Part shown: piece after piece, positions 7,860 through 16,705 of the stretch
Numbering within the stretch: the stretch's first letter is position 1
Layout: every line of letters starts with the position of its first letter
From: Neptuniibacter sp048548695
GTDB taxonomy: Bacteria; Pseudomonadota; Gammaproteobacteria; Pseudomonadales; Balneatricaceae
Assembly: GCF_048548695.1 (NCBI RefSeq)
Contig: NZ_JBLYIF010000001.1
Length of the DNA: 64,000 nt
Direction: 5' to 3' (one strand)
Translations under genes and position numbers: made by a program
The notes under the pieces: generated by a model
Seen by the model: only the letters and a program-made list of their open reading frames with translations
What the model was told of the DNA's origin: nothing
Database searches by the model: none

Positions 7860-9740
7860 ATGCCACTGATTCGACTCGATAAAATCTCTATTGCTTTTGG
7901 CGATAAACCCCTTCTGCAGAACGTTGATTTCCAGATAGACCCAGGTGAACGGGTTGCACTGGTTGGTTTGAACGGCGCAGGCAAGTCCACCATGTTGCGG
8001 CTTATTTCTAGTCAGCATGCCGCTGATAGTGGTGAATTCTGGGTCGACCCCGCCTGCCAGATCGCAGAGCTATCACAGTCCATGCCGACAGCGGATGAAC
8101 GTAAGGTGGTTGATGTGGTGACGGAGGGCTTAGCCTCCATTCGTGTTATGCGTGAAGAGTATGACCGTATCGCTGGTGCAGGTGAGGCCGCTGACCTGAA
8201 AGCGCTAGAGCGTTTGCAGCATGAACTGGAAGCGGTAGACGGCTGGCATATGGAACAGCGGGTACAACGGGTGATTGAACAGTTAAACCTGCCTGGGGAC
8301 CGGTTAATGTCCGAACTGTCGGGTGGTTGGCGCCGCCGTGTGGCATTGGGTGCTGCGCTGGTACAAAGCCCGCAACTACTGTTACTGGATGAGCCGACTA
8401 ACCACCTTGATATTGAAACTATCGAGTGGTTGGAGCAGCGGTTACTGGAGTTTAAGGGGGGGTTGATGATGATCTCCCATGATCGTGCTTTAGTTGATAG
8501 GTTGGCGACCCGAATCGTTGAATTGGATCGGGGTACTCTCAGCTCTTTTCCCGGTTCTTACAGCACCTATCTTGAGCGTAAGGAGAAAATGCTCGAAGAC
8601 GAGGCGAGACAGAATGCTGAATTTGATAAAAAACTGGCGCAGGAAGAGACTTGGATCCGCCAGGGTATAAAAGCACGCCGGACCCGAAATGAAGGTCGAG
8701 TGCGAGCGCTGAAAGCACTGCGTAAGGAGCGCTCAGACCGGCTCGAGCGACAAGGTAAAGCGCGTTTCAATCTGGAAGAAGCCAACCGCAGTGGCAAGCT
8801 GGTTGCAGAACTTACCGATGTCAGCCTTAGCTTTGAAGGCAAGCAATTGTTCAGTGGCTTGGATTTCCTGCTGCAACGGGGCGATCGTGTGGGTTTGATT
8901 GGTCCCAATGGTGCCGGCAAAAGCTCACTGTTGAATGTGTTGCTGGGCAAGCAGGAACCAGATAGCGGCAAGGTGCGTTTGGGCAGTAACCTTAAAGTTG
9001 CGTATTTCGACCAATTACGGGCGCAGCTTGATCCGGAAAAATCGGTCATGGACAACATCGCTGAAGGGCGGGAATCAATCACCCTTAATGGCCGCAACCG
9101 CCACCTGATCAGTTACCTCAGCGACTTTATGTTTGCGCCTGAACGTGCCCGGACTCCGGTTAAAGCACTGTCCGGCGGCGAAACGAACCGAGTGCTATTG
9201 GCCAAACTGTTCAGCCAGCCAGCTAACCTGCTGGTATTGGATGAGCCTACCAACGACCTGGATGTTGAGACGCTGGAGTTGCTGGAAGAGATCATCATGG
9301 ATTTCGACGGCACACTTCTGTTGGTCAGCCATGATCGAACTTTCCTGGATAATGTAGTGACTAGCACGCTGGTGTTCGATGAGCCGGGTGTGGTGAATGA
9401 GTATGTTGGTGGTTATAACGATTGGCTGCGGCAACGCCCGGTGAGCAGCAATAATAAATCTGCAAAGGCCGAGATTAAACCCGTTGTAACTGAGCCACGC
9501 CCAGCGGTAAAAAAGCTTAGCTATAAGTTGCAGCGTGAGTTGGATGAGTTGCCCGAGGTGTTGGAACTTGCCGAGTCGGCACTGGCTGCACTGCAACAGG
9601 AGACCAGTGATCCAGCGTTTTATCAGCAGGAGGCAAACCACGTCACTGCCCGGCTGCAGGCGTTACAGACGCAGGAAGAGGAGGTCGAGCGACTGATGGA
9701 GCGTTGGGTCGAACTCGAGGCCATGCAGCAGGGAGAGTGA
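7860..9740 (+). CDS. uup: ABC-F ATPase Uup
   Basis: A 626-residue cytosolic protein with two ATP-binding domains and no membrane segments. Domain 1 has Walker A GLNGAGKST, signature LSGGWRRR and Walker B LLLLDEPTNHLD; domain 2 has GPNGAGKSS, LSGGETNR and LLVLDEPTNDLD. Between them is a charged linker rich in Arg and Glu, and residues about 545-626 form a coiled-coil tail, the Uup mark that separates it from EttA and YheS. ABC-F proteins act on the ribosome; Uup also affects transposon excision and replication in E. coli. The stop codon abuts the convergent usp gene. Confidence 0.93.
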   Translation: MPLIRLDKISIAFGDKPLLQNVDFQIDPGERVALVGLNGAGKSTMLRLISSQHAADSGEFWVDPACQIAELSQSMPTADERKVVDVVTEGLASIRVMREEYDRIAGAGEAADLKALERLQHELEAVDGWHMEQRVQRVIEQLNLPGDRLMSELSGGWRRRVALGAALVQSPQLLLLDEPTNHLDIETIEWLEQRLLEFKGGLMMISHDRALVDRLATRIVELDRGTLSSFPGSYSTYLERKEKMLEDEARQNAEFDKKLAQEETWIRQGIKARRTRNEGRVRALKALRKERSDRLERQGKARFNLEEANRSGKLVAELTDVSLSFEGKQLFSGLDFLLQRGDRVGLIGPNGAGKSSLLNVLLGKQEPDSGKVRLGSNLKVAYFDQLRAQLDPEKSVMDNIAEGRESITLNGRNRHLISYLSDFMFAPERARTPVKALSGGETNRVLLAKLFSQPANLLVLDEPTNDLDVETLELLEEIIMDFDGTLLLVSHDRTFLDNVVTSTLVFDEPGVVNEYVGGYNDWLRQRPVSSNNKSAKAEIKPVVTEPRPAVKKLSYKLQRELDELPEVLELAESALAALQQETSDPAFYQQEANHVTARLQALQTQEEEVERLMERWVELEAMQQGE

Positions 9741-10175
9741 TCAGGTACTGATTCTTACCGCCAGAACATCGCATTTTGCACCATGTAAAATGCCATTGGC
9801 GGTAGATCCCAGCAGCAAGGCTAGACCATGGCGACCATGGCTGCCGACCAGGATAAGATCAACCTCACGCTCTTCGGCGATACGGTGAATCTCAGTTTCA
9901 ATGTGCCCGGTGATCACCATTTGCTCGGTGATGGGATAACCCAGCTTATCAGCATAGCTGGCAAGGCTTTTGTGGGCATGTTCGTCCAGCTGCTGCTGGA
10001 TGACGCCTAAATCAATGGGCACGTCACCACCGTAGGCGAAGCTTAAAGGCTCAATGACATGCGCTAGATAGAGTGCTGCATCATTCGCTTCTGCCAGCAT
10101 GCGCGCTTTTTCCCTGAGTTGCGCGCACTCCTCAGTAAGGTCCAGCGCCAATAGTATCTTTTTGTAGAGTTGCAT
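9741..10175 (-). CDS. Universal stress protein, UspA family
   Basis: A 144-residue single-domain Usp protein starting MQLYKKILLALDLTEE and ending with the nucleotide-binding loop GSHGRHGLALLLGSTANGIL (pattern G-x2-G-x9-G-S/T), so it probably binds ATP. The ATG at 10175 has an excellent AGGAG five bases upstream; the open frame further upstream is rejected. Usp proteins accumulate under growth arrest and stress and have no defined reaction. Confidence 0.92.
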   Translation of the reverse strand: MQLYKKILLALDLTEECAQLREKARMLAEANDAALYLAHVIEPLSFAYGGDVPIDLGVIQQQLDEHAHKSLASYADKLGYPITEQMVITGHIETEIHRIAEEREVDLILVGSHGRHGLALLLGSTANGILHGAKCDVLAVRIST

Positions 10176-10316
10176 GATGACTCCTTCTGTTTCTTCTCTT
10201 TTGAGATTAGCATAGCGCGGCAATTTGGCGTTGCTGCTGCGGCAGTGGGCTGACCTAAGTCAAATTATAGTGAAGCAGCAAAATAAGCAGGGTTTCCCCT
10301 AAGGCGGAGCATAAAT

Positions 10317-10823
10317 ATGAAATGGATGATTATTGTATTAATCATGATGTCCCTGATCGGGTCGATGATGTGGGTGATGCCGACTGCGCGCCAGAAATAT
10401 CAGGCTGCTCTGCGCCTGCATGCCAAAAAAGAGGGCTTCCGGGTGCAGTTGGAACGGATTACGCTACCGCGGGCAAAAGGTGAGATGGAGGGAGAAACCA
10501 CCAATGTTACCTCTTACCGGTTAACCAGGAAGTCGCGTGATAAGAGCCAGAGAACTCAGCACACACCCTGGACCGCAGTCAGGGTTGAGTCATTGGCAAA
10601 TCTGGGTTTGCCAGAGGGCTGGAGTTGGTTATTGGGCGAGAAAAGTCTTTCCGAATCGCAGCTGGCACTGTTGACTGATGTTATTGCCCAGATGCCGGGA
10701 GATGTCACCGCGATCGAATCTAGCCCGGTGGAAGTCGGTGTGTTCTGGCAAGAAGAGGGCGGCGAAACGGCGTTGGCAGAGATTAAAACACAACTAGAAA
10801 GGCTGTTAGATGCCAACTTCTGA
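10317..10823 (+). CDS. Membrane-anchored protein of unknown function
   Basis: A 168-residue protein not recognised as a known family. Residues 3-22 (MIIVLIMMSLIGSMMWVMP) form one hydrophobic segment, either an uncleaved anchor or a signal; the rest is soluble and moderately charged, with a tryptophan-rich stretch GLPEGWSWLLG near residue 100. GGCGGAG precedes the ATG. The last 14 bases overlap the DUF1653 gene, so the two are probably translated together. Confidence 0.75.
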   Translation: MKWMIIVLIMMSLIGSMMWVMPTARQKYQAALRLHAKKEGFRVQLERITLPRAKGEMEGETTNVTSYRLTRKSRDKSQRTQHTPWTAVRVESLANLGLPEGWSWLLGEKSLSESQLALLTDVIAQMPGDVTAIESSPVEVGVFWQEEGGETALAEIKTQLERLLDANF

Positions 10824-11043
10824 AATACCACACTTACCCGCTGGGCGTTATCGCCATTACAAAGGCGCTGAATATGAGGTGTTCTATCTGGCACGTCACT
10901 CGGAAACCGAGGAGTGGCTGGTGGTCTACCGACAATGTTATGGCGATGAAGCGGTTTGGGTCAGGCCGTTATCACTGTTTCTGGCGTCGGTAACACAGCC
11001 TGATGGATCTGAAATCACACGTTTTGAGTATCTGGAAAGTTAA
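10810..11043 (+). CDS. DUF1653 domain protein
   Basis: A 77-residue protein consisting almost wholly of a DUF1653 domain: PAGRYRHYKGAEYEVFYLARHSETEEWLVVYR, then the conserved WVRPLSLFL and a final ITRFEYL. The fold resembles a small SH3-like barrel and the function is unknown. It starts within the end of the preceding membrane-anchored gene and its stop overlaps the convergent gene at 11040. Confidence 0.88.
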   Translation: MPTSEIPHLPAGRYRHYKGAEYEVFYLARHSETEEWLVVYRQCYGDEAVWVRPLSLFLASVTQPDGSEITRFEYLES

Positions 11044-11744
11044 AGTATCCGGTCAATGGTGTCAGCCAGAGTGCCACGGGATTTTGGTCGTTGCGGCTGA
11101 ATGTTGCTGATCAGTTGTTGGACGCGTTCCATCATGGCCGTTTTTCGTTGGCGGGGCAGTGAGGCGCGTACCAAGAGGGCTTTAGCATGTTTAAAGTGTG
11201 AAAGCGCAGTCATGATTTCACCGGTGCCCTCAAATCGGGTGCCCTGGTTTATATGTGCTTCAACCACCACATTTATACGCAGGCTGTAGAGTTCTTGCTG
11301 ATAGCTGCGTGCCAGAATAGGGGTTAATTTACCCCCCCGCGCCAGCTGTACCACCAACTTTCCAGCAAAATTAATGTATATTTGCGCTCGTTTTAGCGCT
11401 TTATCATTTGCAAAGACTGCAGGGTTTGGTCGAGCACTATCTGCATTGCGCTGTAAGCGGGTGGTGGCCTCGAGGAGTTCTGAGTCGGGGGCGAGAAGAC
11501 TGATTTCGTCCAGCAATGAAACTGCATGTTCATTAAGTTTTGTAACAATTTCAGGTTTACAGTTGGCCTCACGCAGAATGGCAATGGCATGAAACAGGTG
11601 CTCTGATTGTCCCTGCAGCCAGCTCAGGCGTTTTTGGCGCGCGGCTTCCTGCTCTTCTCGGGTAGTGATAATAAAGTTCACTGTCAGAGCAGCCAGGCCG
11701 ACAATCGCGATTAAAACTACATATATAAGATTATCTTGTAGCAT
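11040..11744 (-). CDS. Single-span membrane protein of unknown function
   Basis: A 234-residue protein with one N-terminal membrane helix (LIYVVLIAIVGLAALTVNFII, residues 6-26) followed by a basic, alpha-helical cytosolic-looking region (AARQKRLSWLQGQSEHLF onward). The end is strongly basic (RASLPRQRKTAMMERV and QPQRPKSRG). It is divergent from topA, as is an unnamed gene in Pseudomonas near topA. The helical pattern could be a coiled coil or TPR-like array; no catalytic motif is visible. Confidence 0.75.
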   Translation of the reverse strand: MLQDNLIYVVLIAIVGLAALTVNFIITTREEQEAARQKRLSWLQGQSEHLFHAIAILREANCKPEIVTKLNEHAVSLLDEISLLAPDSELLEATTRLQRNADSARPNPAVFANDKALKRAQIYINFAGKLVVQLARGGKLTPILARSYQQELYSLRINVVVEAHINQGTRFEGTGEIMTALSHFKHAKALLVRASLPRQRKTAMMERVQQLISNIQPQRPKSRGTLADTIDRIL

Positions 11745-11859
11745 TTGGCCTGATTACTTGCGTAAAAGTGTTGAAATTTGAATGGTTTATTGATTCTACT
11801 AGTATACGGTTGCATTCGTGCTTGTCGATCGATACATACTAAGAAATCGCAAATCCAGC

Positions 11860-11888
11860 TTGACCCCTGTATTTTCAGCACTTATATA
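11860..11888 (+). promoter_or_regulatory. Likely sigma-70 promoter of topA
   Basis: TTGACC (11860-11865) and TATATA (11883-11888) with a 17-base spacer, giving a start near 11895 and an untranslated leader of about 125 bases before topA. Confidence 0.55.
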
Positions 11889-12019
11889 TGCAGCCAATCT
11901 GACAGGGTGGGCTTATTAAACTGGCCGATGTACTCTGCGTCAATGTATGACCTTACGCAATACCATTTAAAAGGTCATAAATGAGCGAAACGGATCGCTC
12001 TGAGGAAAAGTTATAGTCC

Positions 12020-14638
12020 ATGGGAAAATCACTCGTTATTGTTGAGTCGCCAGCCAAAGCCAAGACGATTAACAAATATCTGGGTAACAATTTTGTTGTT
12101 AAATCCAGTGTTGGCCATATACGTGACTTGCCTACCAGTGGTAGCGCACCGAAAACTGACGCCAAAGAGCGTGCCCGGCAAGCGGCCATCACCCGCAAGA
12201 TGACGCCAGAACAAAAAGTTGCGCACAAGCAGGCGAAAGCCAAAGAGCAGCTCATTACCCGCATGGGTATCAATCCCGAAGCTGACTGGAAAGCGGATTA
12301 TCAGATTCTACCAGGCAAAGAAAAGGTGGTGGATGAGCTGAAGAAGCTGGCTAAAAACGCAGATACTATCTATCTCGCAACCGACCTTGACCGTGAGGGA
12401 GAAGCGATTGCATGGCATTTGCGCGAATCCATTGGTGGCGATGAAAGCCGCTTCCGCCGGGTGGTCTTCAATGAAATTACCAAAAAGGCCATTACTGAAG
12501 CGTTTGACCAACCCTCCAGCCTGGATATGTACCGCGTCAATGCCCAGCAAACTCGACGGTTTCTGGATCGTATAGTCGGCTACATGCTCTCACCCCTATT
12601 GTGGGCAAAGGTGGCACGTGGTTTGTCTGCCGGTCGGGTACAGTCCGTTGCCGTAAAACTGGTGGTAGAGCGTGAGCGTGAGATCCGTAGTTTTATCCCC
12701 GAAGAATTTTGGGAAGTTCATGCTGATACCCACACGGTTTCTGGTGATGCCCTGCGTTTGCAGGTCCACCGTCTGCAGGGAGAGTCTTTCAGGCCCACTA
12801 CCGAGGCAGACACCAATGCACACCTGGAACAACTCAATCAGCTGAACTACAAAGTTATCAGTCGTAAAGACCGGCCGACTTCCAGTAAGCCCTCTGCACC
12901 TTTCATCACCTCAACATTGCAGCAGGCCGCCAGTACACGGTTAGGCTTTGGTGTGAAAAAGACCATGATGATGGCGCAGCGGTTGTATGAGGCTGGTTAT
13001 ATTACCTACATGCGAACCGACTCGACCAACCTGAGTGCTGAAGCAGTTGAAGGCTGCCGTGAGTATATTCAGGACCAGTTTGGCAAAGCCTATCTGCCAG
13101 AGCAGCCTGTACGCTACAGCAGCAAAGATGGTGCTCAAGAAGCACATGAGGCTATTCGCCCCTCCGATGTGAGCCGTAAGAGTAGCGCGTTAGCTGGGAT
13201 GGAGCGCGATGCAGAACGTTTATATGATCTGATTCGTAACCAGTTTTTAGCCTGTCAGATGACACCGGCTAAATATCTGAGCTCACGTATTACTGTTGCT
13301 GCGGGTGACTTTGAGCTGGTTACCAAGGGACGTATTCTGCAGTTTGATGGTTATACCCGGGTAATGCCTTCCAAGGGTAAGGGTGAAGAGGATGTCATTC
13401 TTCCAGATGTTAAAGATGGTGAGCAATTAACGCTGCAAAAACTTGATCCTAAAAAACATTTTACGAAACCTGCGCCACGTTATACCGAAGCCAGTTTGGT
13501 TAAAGAACTGGAAAAGCGGGGTATCGGTCGCCCATCCACTTATGCTGCGATTATCTCGACAATTCAGGATCGTGGTTATGTTGAAGTACAAAACCGCCGT
13601 TTCTATGCCCAGAAGATGGGCGATATTGTTACTGAACGGTTGAATGAAAATTTTAACGATTTGATGGACTACAGCTTTACTGCCCGAATGGAAGAGCGAT
13701 TGGATGAAATCGCCCAAGGCGAAGCGGACTGGAAAGACCTGTTGTCACGTTTCTATCGGCATTTCACCAATACCCTGGAAGAAGCTCAGGGCGGTGAGCA
13801 TGAAATGCGTCCGAATGCACCTACCGAAACAGATATTGACTGCCCTGACTGTGGCCGCAAGATGATGATTCGTACCGGCACTACTGGGGTGTTTCTGGGC
13901 TGTTCAGGTTACAGCTTACCTCCAAAAGAGCGGTGCAAGAGCACCATTAATCTTATTCCTGGTGATGAGATTGTTAGTGTCGATGGTGACGATGAAGAAG
14001 AATCAAGGATTTTGCGCAACAAGCATCGCTGTAAGCTTTGCGACAGTGCAATGGATTCTTATCTGGTGGATAAAAACCGCAAATTACATGTGTGTGGCAA
14101 TAATCCTGACTGCAGCGGCTTCGAAATTGAAAAGGGCGAATATCGTATCAAGGGGTATGAAGGCCCGACCATAGAATGTGATAAATGTGGTGCTGAGATG
14201 CAGCTCAAAACCGGTCGCTTTGGTAAATTCTTTGGCTGTACGGGTGAAGGTTGTAAAAACACCCGTAAGTTATTGAAAAGCGGGGAGGCTGCGCCACCAA
14301 AAATGGACCCAGTGCCGATGCCGGAGCTGCAGTGTGAAAAGGTAGAGGACACCTATGTGTTGCGGGATGGTGCGTCAGGGCTGTTTCTTGCTGCCAGTCA
14401 GTTCCCGCGTAAGCGTGAAACCCGGCCGCCAAAGGTTGCTGAGCTGCTGCCTCATAAGTCAGAAATCGATCCGAAATACAGCTTTATCTTTTCGGCACCT
14501 GTACAGGATGAAGATGGTAATCCGACCGTAATCCGTTATAGTCGCAAGAGTAAAGAGCAGTACATCATGACGGAGGTCAATGGCAAGGCGACCGGTTGGA
14601 AGGCATTCTACCGGGGTGGAAAGTGGGTCGTTGAGTGA
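12020..14638 (+). CDS. topA: DNA topoisomerase I (type IA, omega protein)
   Basis: This 872-residue enzyme relaxes negative supercoils. It opens with the Toprim domain (VIVESPAKAKTI; the acidic triad appears in YLATDLDREGEAIAWHL), then the strand-passage core with the active-site Tyr in GYITYMRTDSTNL and the conserved KRGIGRPSTYAAII. The C-terminus holds several zinc-binding units: CPDCGRKMMIR...C, CKLCDSAMD...CGNNPDC, and CDKCGAEMQ...CTGEGC. Length matches E. coli TopA (865). The start ATG is preceded by GAGGAAAAG. Gene order downstream toward lexA is as in Pseudomonas. Confidence 0.98.
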   Translation: MGKSLVIVESPAKAKTINKYLGNNFVVKSSVGHIRDLPTSGSAPKTDAKERARQAAITRKMTPEQKVAHKQAKAKEQLITRMGINPEADWKADYQILPGKEKVVDELKKLAKNADTIYLATDLDREGEAIAWHLRESIGGDESRFRRVVFNEITKKAITEAFDQPSSLDMYRVNAQQTRRFLDRIVGYMLSPLLWAKVARGLSAGRVQSVAVKLVVEREREIRSFIPEEFWEVHADTHTVSGDALRLQVHRLQGESFRPTTEADTNAHLEQLNQLNYKVISRKDRPTSSKPSAPFITSTLQQAASTRLGFGVKKTMMMAQRLYEAGYITYMRTDSTNLSAEAVEGCREYIQDQFGKAYLPEQPVRYSSKDGAQEAHEAIRPSDVSRKSSALAGMERDAERLYDLIRNQFLACQMTPAKYLSSRITVAAGDFELVTKGRILQFDGYTRVMPSKGKGEEDVILPDVKDGEQLTLQKLDPKKHFTKPAPRYTEASLVKELEKRGIGRPSTYAAIISTIQDRGYVEVQNRRFYAQKMGDIVTERLNENFNDLMDYSFTARMEERLDEIAQGEADWKDLLSRFYRHFTNTLEEAQGGEHEMRPNAPTETDIDCPDCGRKMMIRTGTTGVFLGCSGYSLPPKERCKSTINLIPGDEIVSVDGDDEEESRILRNKHRCKLCDSAMDSYLVDKNRKLHVCGNNPDCSGFEIEKGEYRIKGYEGPTIECDKCGAEMQLKTGRFGKFFGCTGEGCKNTRKLLKSGEAAPPKMDPVPMPELQCEKVEDTYVLRDGASGLFLAASQFPRKRETRPPKVAELLPHKSEIDPKYSFIFSAPVQDEDGNPTVIRYSRKSKEQYIMTEVNGKATGWKAFYRGGKWVVE

Positions 14639-14675
14639 TCCACAGCACATGATACTGACCTTAAGTGAGTGATGC

Positions 14676-15200
14676 ATGAGCGGAATATATCTTGCCAGAA
14701 CCAACCAGAAGTTGAATTTCAGTCGGATTCATCTGGAGTGCCTGAAGGCGGCTCAGGATGATAGTAGTTGGAACAAACACGCTAAAATCGAGTCATTTAA
14801 TGAATCAGTATTGTTTCACTTGGCGGCAACCTATGATGCGTTTTTACGCGAGGTAGCTGAGTATTACCGGGTTGATACAGAACAGTTAGATGGTTACCGG
14901 TCCCTGGCGGCGACGATCGAAGCCACCGGTGTTGAAAGCCCGGAATTGAAACGACTAAGTCAGTTAGAAGCGGATCAAAAAAACTGGCTGCATCAGTTGC
15001 TAGCAGCTTATGAAGCCTGTTGGCATGGTGCTGATAAGCAACAACCAAAAGCTGAAGTCAGTAGCGTGTCCGAGATTCATGTATTACAGATCAACCCGGA
15101 TCATGCTGAAGATGCTGAGTTGATTGCGGAATATGAGCGCTGGTTGTCTGAGCTGTCGGCTCTGATTGCCAGCCTTCGAGAATCCATGCAAGAGTGGTAA
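14676..15200 (+). CDS. Conserved protein of the topA-lexA interval (DUF6586-like)
   Basis: A 174-residue, acidic, mostly helical protein beginning MSGIYLARTNQKLNFSRIHL and with VLFHLAATYDAFLREVAEYY near residue 48. I recognise it as the counterpart of a small gene that follows topA in Pseudomonas (DUF6586-like, from memory). No catalytic motif, membrane span or signal is seen. It is followed six bases later by the next small gene, so the two probably form an operon. Its function is unknown; the placement near SOS genes does not show a role in repair. Confidence 0.7.
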   Translation: MSGIYLARTNQKLNFSRIHLECLKAAQDDSSWNKHAKIESFNESVLFHLAATYDAFLREVAEYYRVDTEQLDGYRSLAATIEATGVESPELKRLSQLEADQKNWLHQLLAAYEACWHGADKQQPKAEVSSVSEIHVLQINPDHAEDAELIAEYERWLSELSALIASLRESMQEW

Positions 15201-15205
15201 ATAAC

Positions 15206-15463
15206 GTGACGGATAAACATTCAGAAATGGTGTTGGAAATCGTAGAGCTTGATAACGGTGAGTTGGCAGTCCGTTCTTCTGAGCTGGACGCTGAGCCAAT
15301 GATTAAAATCGAATTTTCAGCTGCGCTTAAAGATCAGTTGAGCGAACAGTATCTGGATGTTGCCCGCGTTATGCTGACTGCAGGCATTCAGTTGGCGGTA
15401 GAAAATGGGGCTGATTTAAAACCAGAAGCGCCTGAGCCAGAGATAATACATACATTGCATTAA
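15206..15463 (+). CDS. Small conserved acidic protein of the topA-lexA interval
   Basis: An 85-residue acidic protein (VTDKHSEMVLEIVELDNGELAVRSS at the start, ending EPEIIHTLH). The GTG at 15206 is preferred: it follows the previous stop by five bases and has AAGAG upstream. A GTG at 15194 in the same frame is possible. It has the compact beta-then-helix pattern of the Pseudomonas gene in the same position; no function is known. A terminator follows directly. Confidence 0.7.
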   Translation: MTDKHSEMVLEIVELDNGELAVRSSELDAEPMIKIEFSAALKDQLSEQYLDVARVMLTAGIQLAVENGADLKPEAPEPEIIHTLH

Positions 15464-15467
15464 TTGA

Positions 15468-15499
15468 AATAAGGCAGCCTGTTGGCTGCCTTATTTTTT
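15468..15499. terminator. Bidirectional terminator between the small gene and sulA
   Basis: A perfect 12-bp stem AATAAGGCAGCC / GGCTGCCTTATT around the loop TGTT, followed by TTTT. It lies between convergent genes and overlaps the sulA stop codon, so it can serve both. Confidence 0.88.
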
Positions 15500-15962
15500 A
15501 ACAGTAACGAATCACGATGGCATGACTTTGGCCTAGCCGTGCCGCATCTTTCAGGGCCGCCATCTCTTCAGTATCAAACCCTTGCTCAGTTGAAATAACC
15601 AGATGACTGGTGCCAGTCTGCAGGGCTCTACATGCAAGATTATGCAAAGTATGTTGGTTTGCAGGGCTGAGCATCATCACCTTAGTCAAATCGACACCTG
15701 CATTTTGCAACACGGGTTTTGCCAGTCCCGCCGGCGGTGCCAGCCATAAGAACCAGCGCTGATCAAAACTGAGTTGCGCCAGCAATGGCAGCAGCATCGC
15801 CAGGGTTTGAGGCTCCCGATCCTGAACCACAATTTCGGTCACTTTACCGGCCAGCGCTTGATGTTGCGGTGTATGGGTGACCTGAATAGAGTGCAGTGGC
15901 TTGCGCTCAGAGACAACACGAATGTTCGCAGGGTGCTTATAAGTAGACTGTACAGCAATCAT
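15498..15962 (-). CDS. sulA: SOS cell division inhibitor SulA
   Basis: A 154-residue protein of the SulA family, which blocks FtsZ polymerisation during the SOS response. The core QRWFLWLAPPAGLAKPVLQNAGVDLTKVMML resembles the RecA-like fold segment of Pseudomonas SulA, as does the WLAPP turn. It starts two bases after the lexA stop, so it is co-transcribed with lexA and falls under the SOS boxes at 16577-16611. The lexA-sulA order is the Pseudomonas arrangement, unlike E. coli where sulA is separate. Confidence 0.88.
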   Translation of the reverse strand: MIAVQSTYKHPANIRVVSERKPLHSIQVTHTPQHQALAGKVTEIVVQDREPQTLAMLLPLLAQLSFDQRWFLWLAPPAGLAKPVLQNAGVDLTKVMMLSPANQHTLHNLACRALQTGTSHLVISTEQGFDTEEMAALKDAARLGQSHAIVIRYC

Positions 15963-15964
15963 GA

Positions 15965-16567
15965 TCAGTTACCTCGTCTGATGACACCAACACCCAGACC
16001 TTCGATGGTCAGGTTGTGTTCGGAAAGGTCTATTACGATAGGGTCATAGGCTTCGTTTTCTGCAATCAGATAAACGGTTTGCCCCTCTTTTTTAATGCGT
16101 TTGACTGTGACTTCATCTTCGATACGTGCCACGACAATTTGTCCGTCACGGGCTTCGCGGCATTGATGTACGGCCAACAGATCACCGTCGAGAATACCGA
16201 CATTCTTCATGCTGTCGCCCCTGACTTTGAGCAGGTAATCAGCCTGTGGGTAGAAAAAGTCGGCTGATATGGTGCAGTGCTCTTCAATGTGCTGCTGAGC
16301 CAGAATAGGTGAACCGGCTGCAACCTGACCAACTACGGGTAAACCCAGGTCTGGTTCAACTTCGGGTAACCGGATCCCTCTGGATGTGCCGGGAATGATC
16401 TCAATAGCGCCCTTACGTGCCAGTGCTTTCAGGTGTTCTTCCGCTGCATTTGCAGATTTGAAACCCAGGTCTCGAGCGATATCGGCACGTGTCGGGGGGT
16501 AGCCGGTATCTTCTATATGCTGCTTGATGCACTCGAGTACTTCGTTTTGTCGCTTGGTCAATTTCAT
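15965..16567 (-). CDS. lexA: LexA repressor
   Basis: This 200-residue repressor of the SOS regulon has an N-terminal winged helix (KLTKRQNEVLECIKQHIEDTGYPPTRADIA) and a C-terminal S24 self-cleavage domain. The cut site is Ala84-Gly85 in VAAGSPILA, the catalytic Ser119 is in RGDSMKNVGI, and Lys156 is in VTVKRIKK, the same numbering as E. coli LexA. Two SOS boxes lie within 45 bases upstream of its start, showing autoregulation. It heads a lexA-sulA operon and is divergent from dinG. Confidence 0.98.
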   Translation of the reverse strand: MKLTKRQNEVLECIKQHIEDTGYPPTRADIARDLGFKSANAAEEHLKALARKGAIEIIPGTSRGIRLPEVEPDLGLPVVGQVAAGSPILAQQHIEEHCTISADFFYPQADYLLKVRGDSMKNVGILDGDLLAVHQCREARDGQIVVARIEDEVTVKRIKKEGQTVYLIAENEAYDPIVIDLSEHNLTIEGLGVGVIRRGN

Positions 16568-16576
16568 GGCATTTGT

Positions 16577-16592
16577 CTGTCTGTTTATACAG
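16577..16592. promoter_or_regulatory. SOS box 1 (LexA operator)
   Basis: CTGT-CTGTTTAT-ACAG matches the CTGT-N8-ACAG consensus exactly at both half-sites, and lies 9 bases upstream of the lexA start codon. Confidence 0.85.
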
Positions 16593-16595
16593 TAC

Positions 16596-16611
16596 TTGTA
16601 TTTTTATACAG
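16596..16611. promoter_or_regulatory. SOS box 2 (LexA operator)
   Basis: TTGT-ATTTTTAT-ACAG has one mismatch from CTGT-N8-ACAG. Its offset of 19 bases from box 1 resembles the paired operators of lexA in other gammaproteobacteria. Confidence 0.8.
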
Positions 16612-16636
16612 TATTTTTGCTGTTGTAAAGCGTGAT

Positions 16637-16652
16637 GTGTATTTTTATCCAG
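16637..16652. promoter_or_regulatory. Degenerate SOS box 3, on the dinG side
   Basis: GTGT-ATTTTTAT-CCAG has one mismatch in each half-site but shares the inner octamer with box 2. It overlaps the -35 region expected for a TAAGAT -10 element at 16671-16676, so it would place dinG under LexA. Confidence 0.5.
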
Positions 16653-16705
16653 TATTTTTATGATCTCTGGTAAGATGTGCCACAAATTCAGCATCGGGGT
16701 AAGGC

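Noticed and set aside
8567..9097. 176-codon leftward frame within uup
   Set aside because: Ser/Arg/Leu-rich antisense of the charged linker and second ATPase domain; a shadow frame.
14676..15463. New DNA-repair genes in the topA-lexA interval
   Set aside because: The two small genes correspond by position and style to unnamed Pseudomonas genes, run away from lexA, and show no SOS box or catalytic motif.
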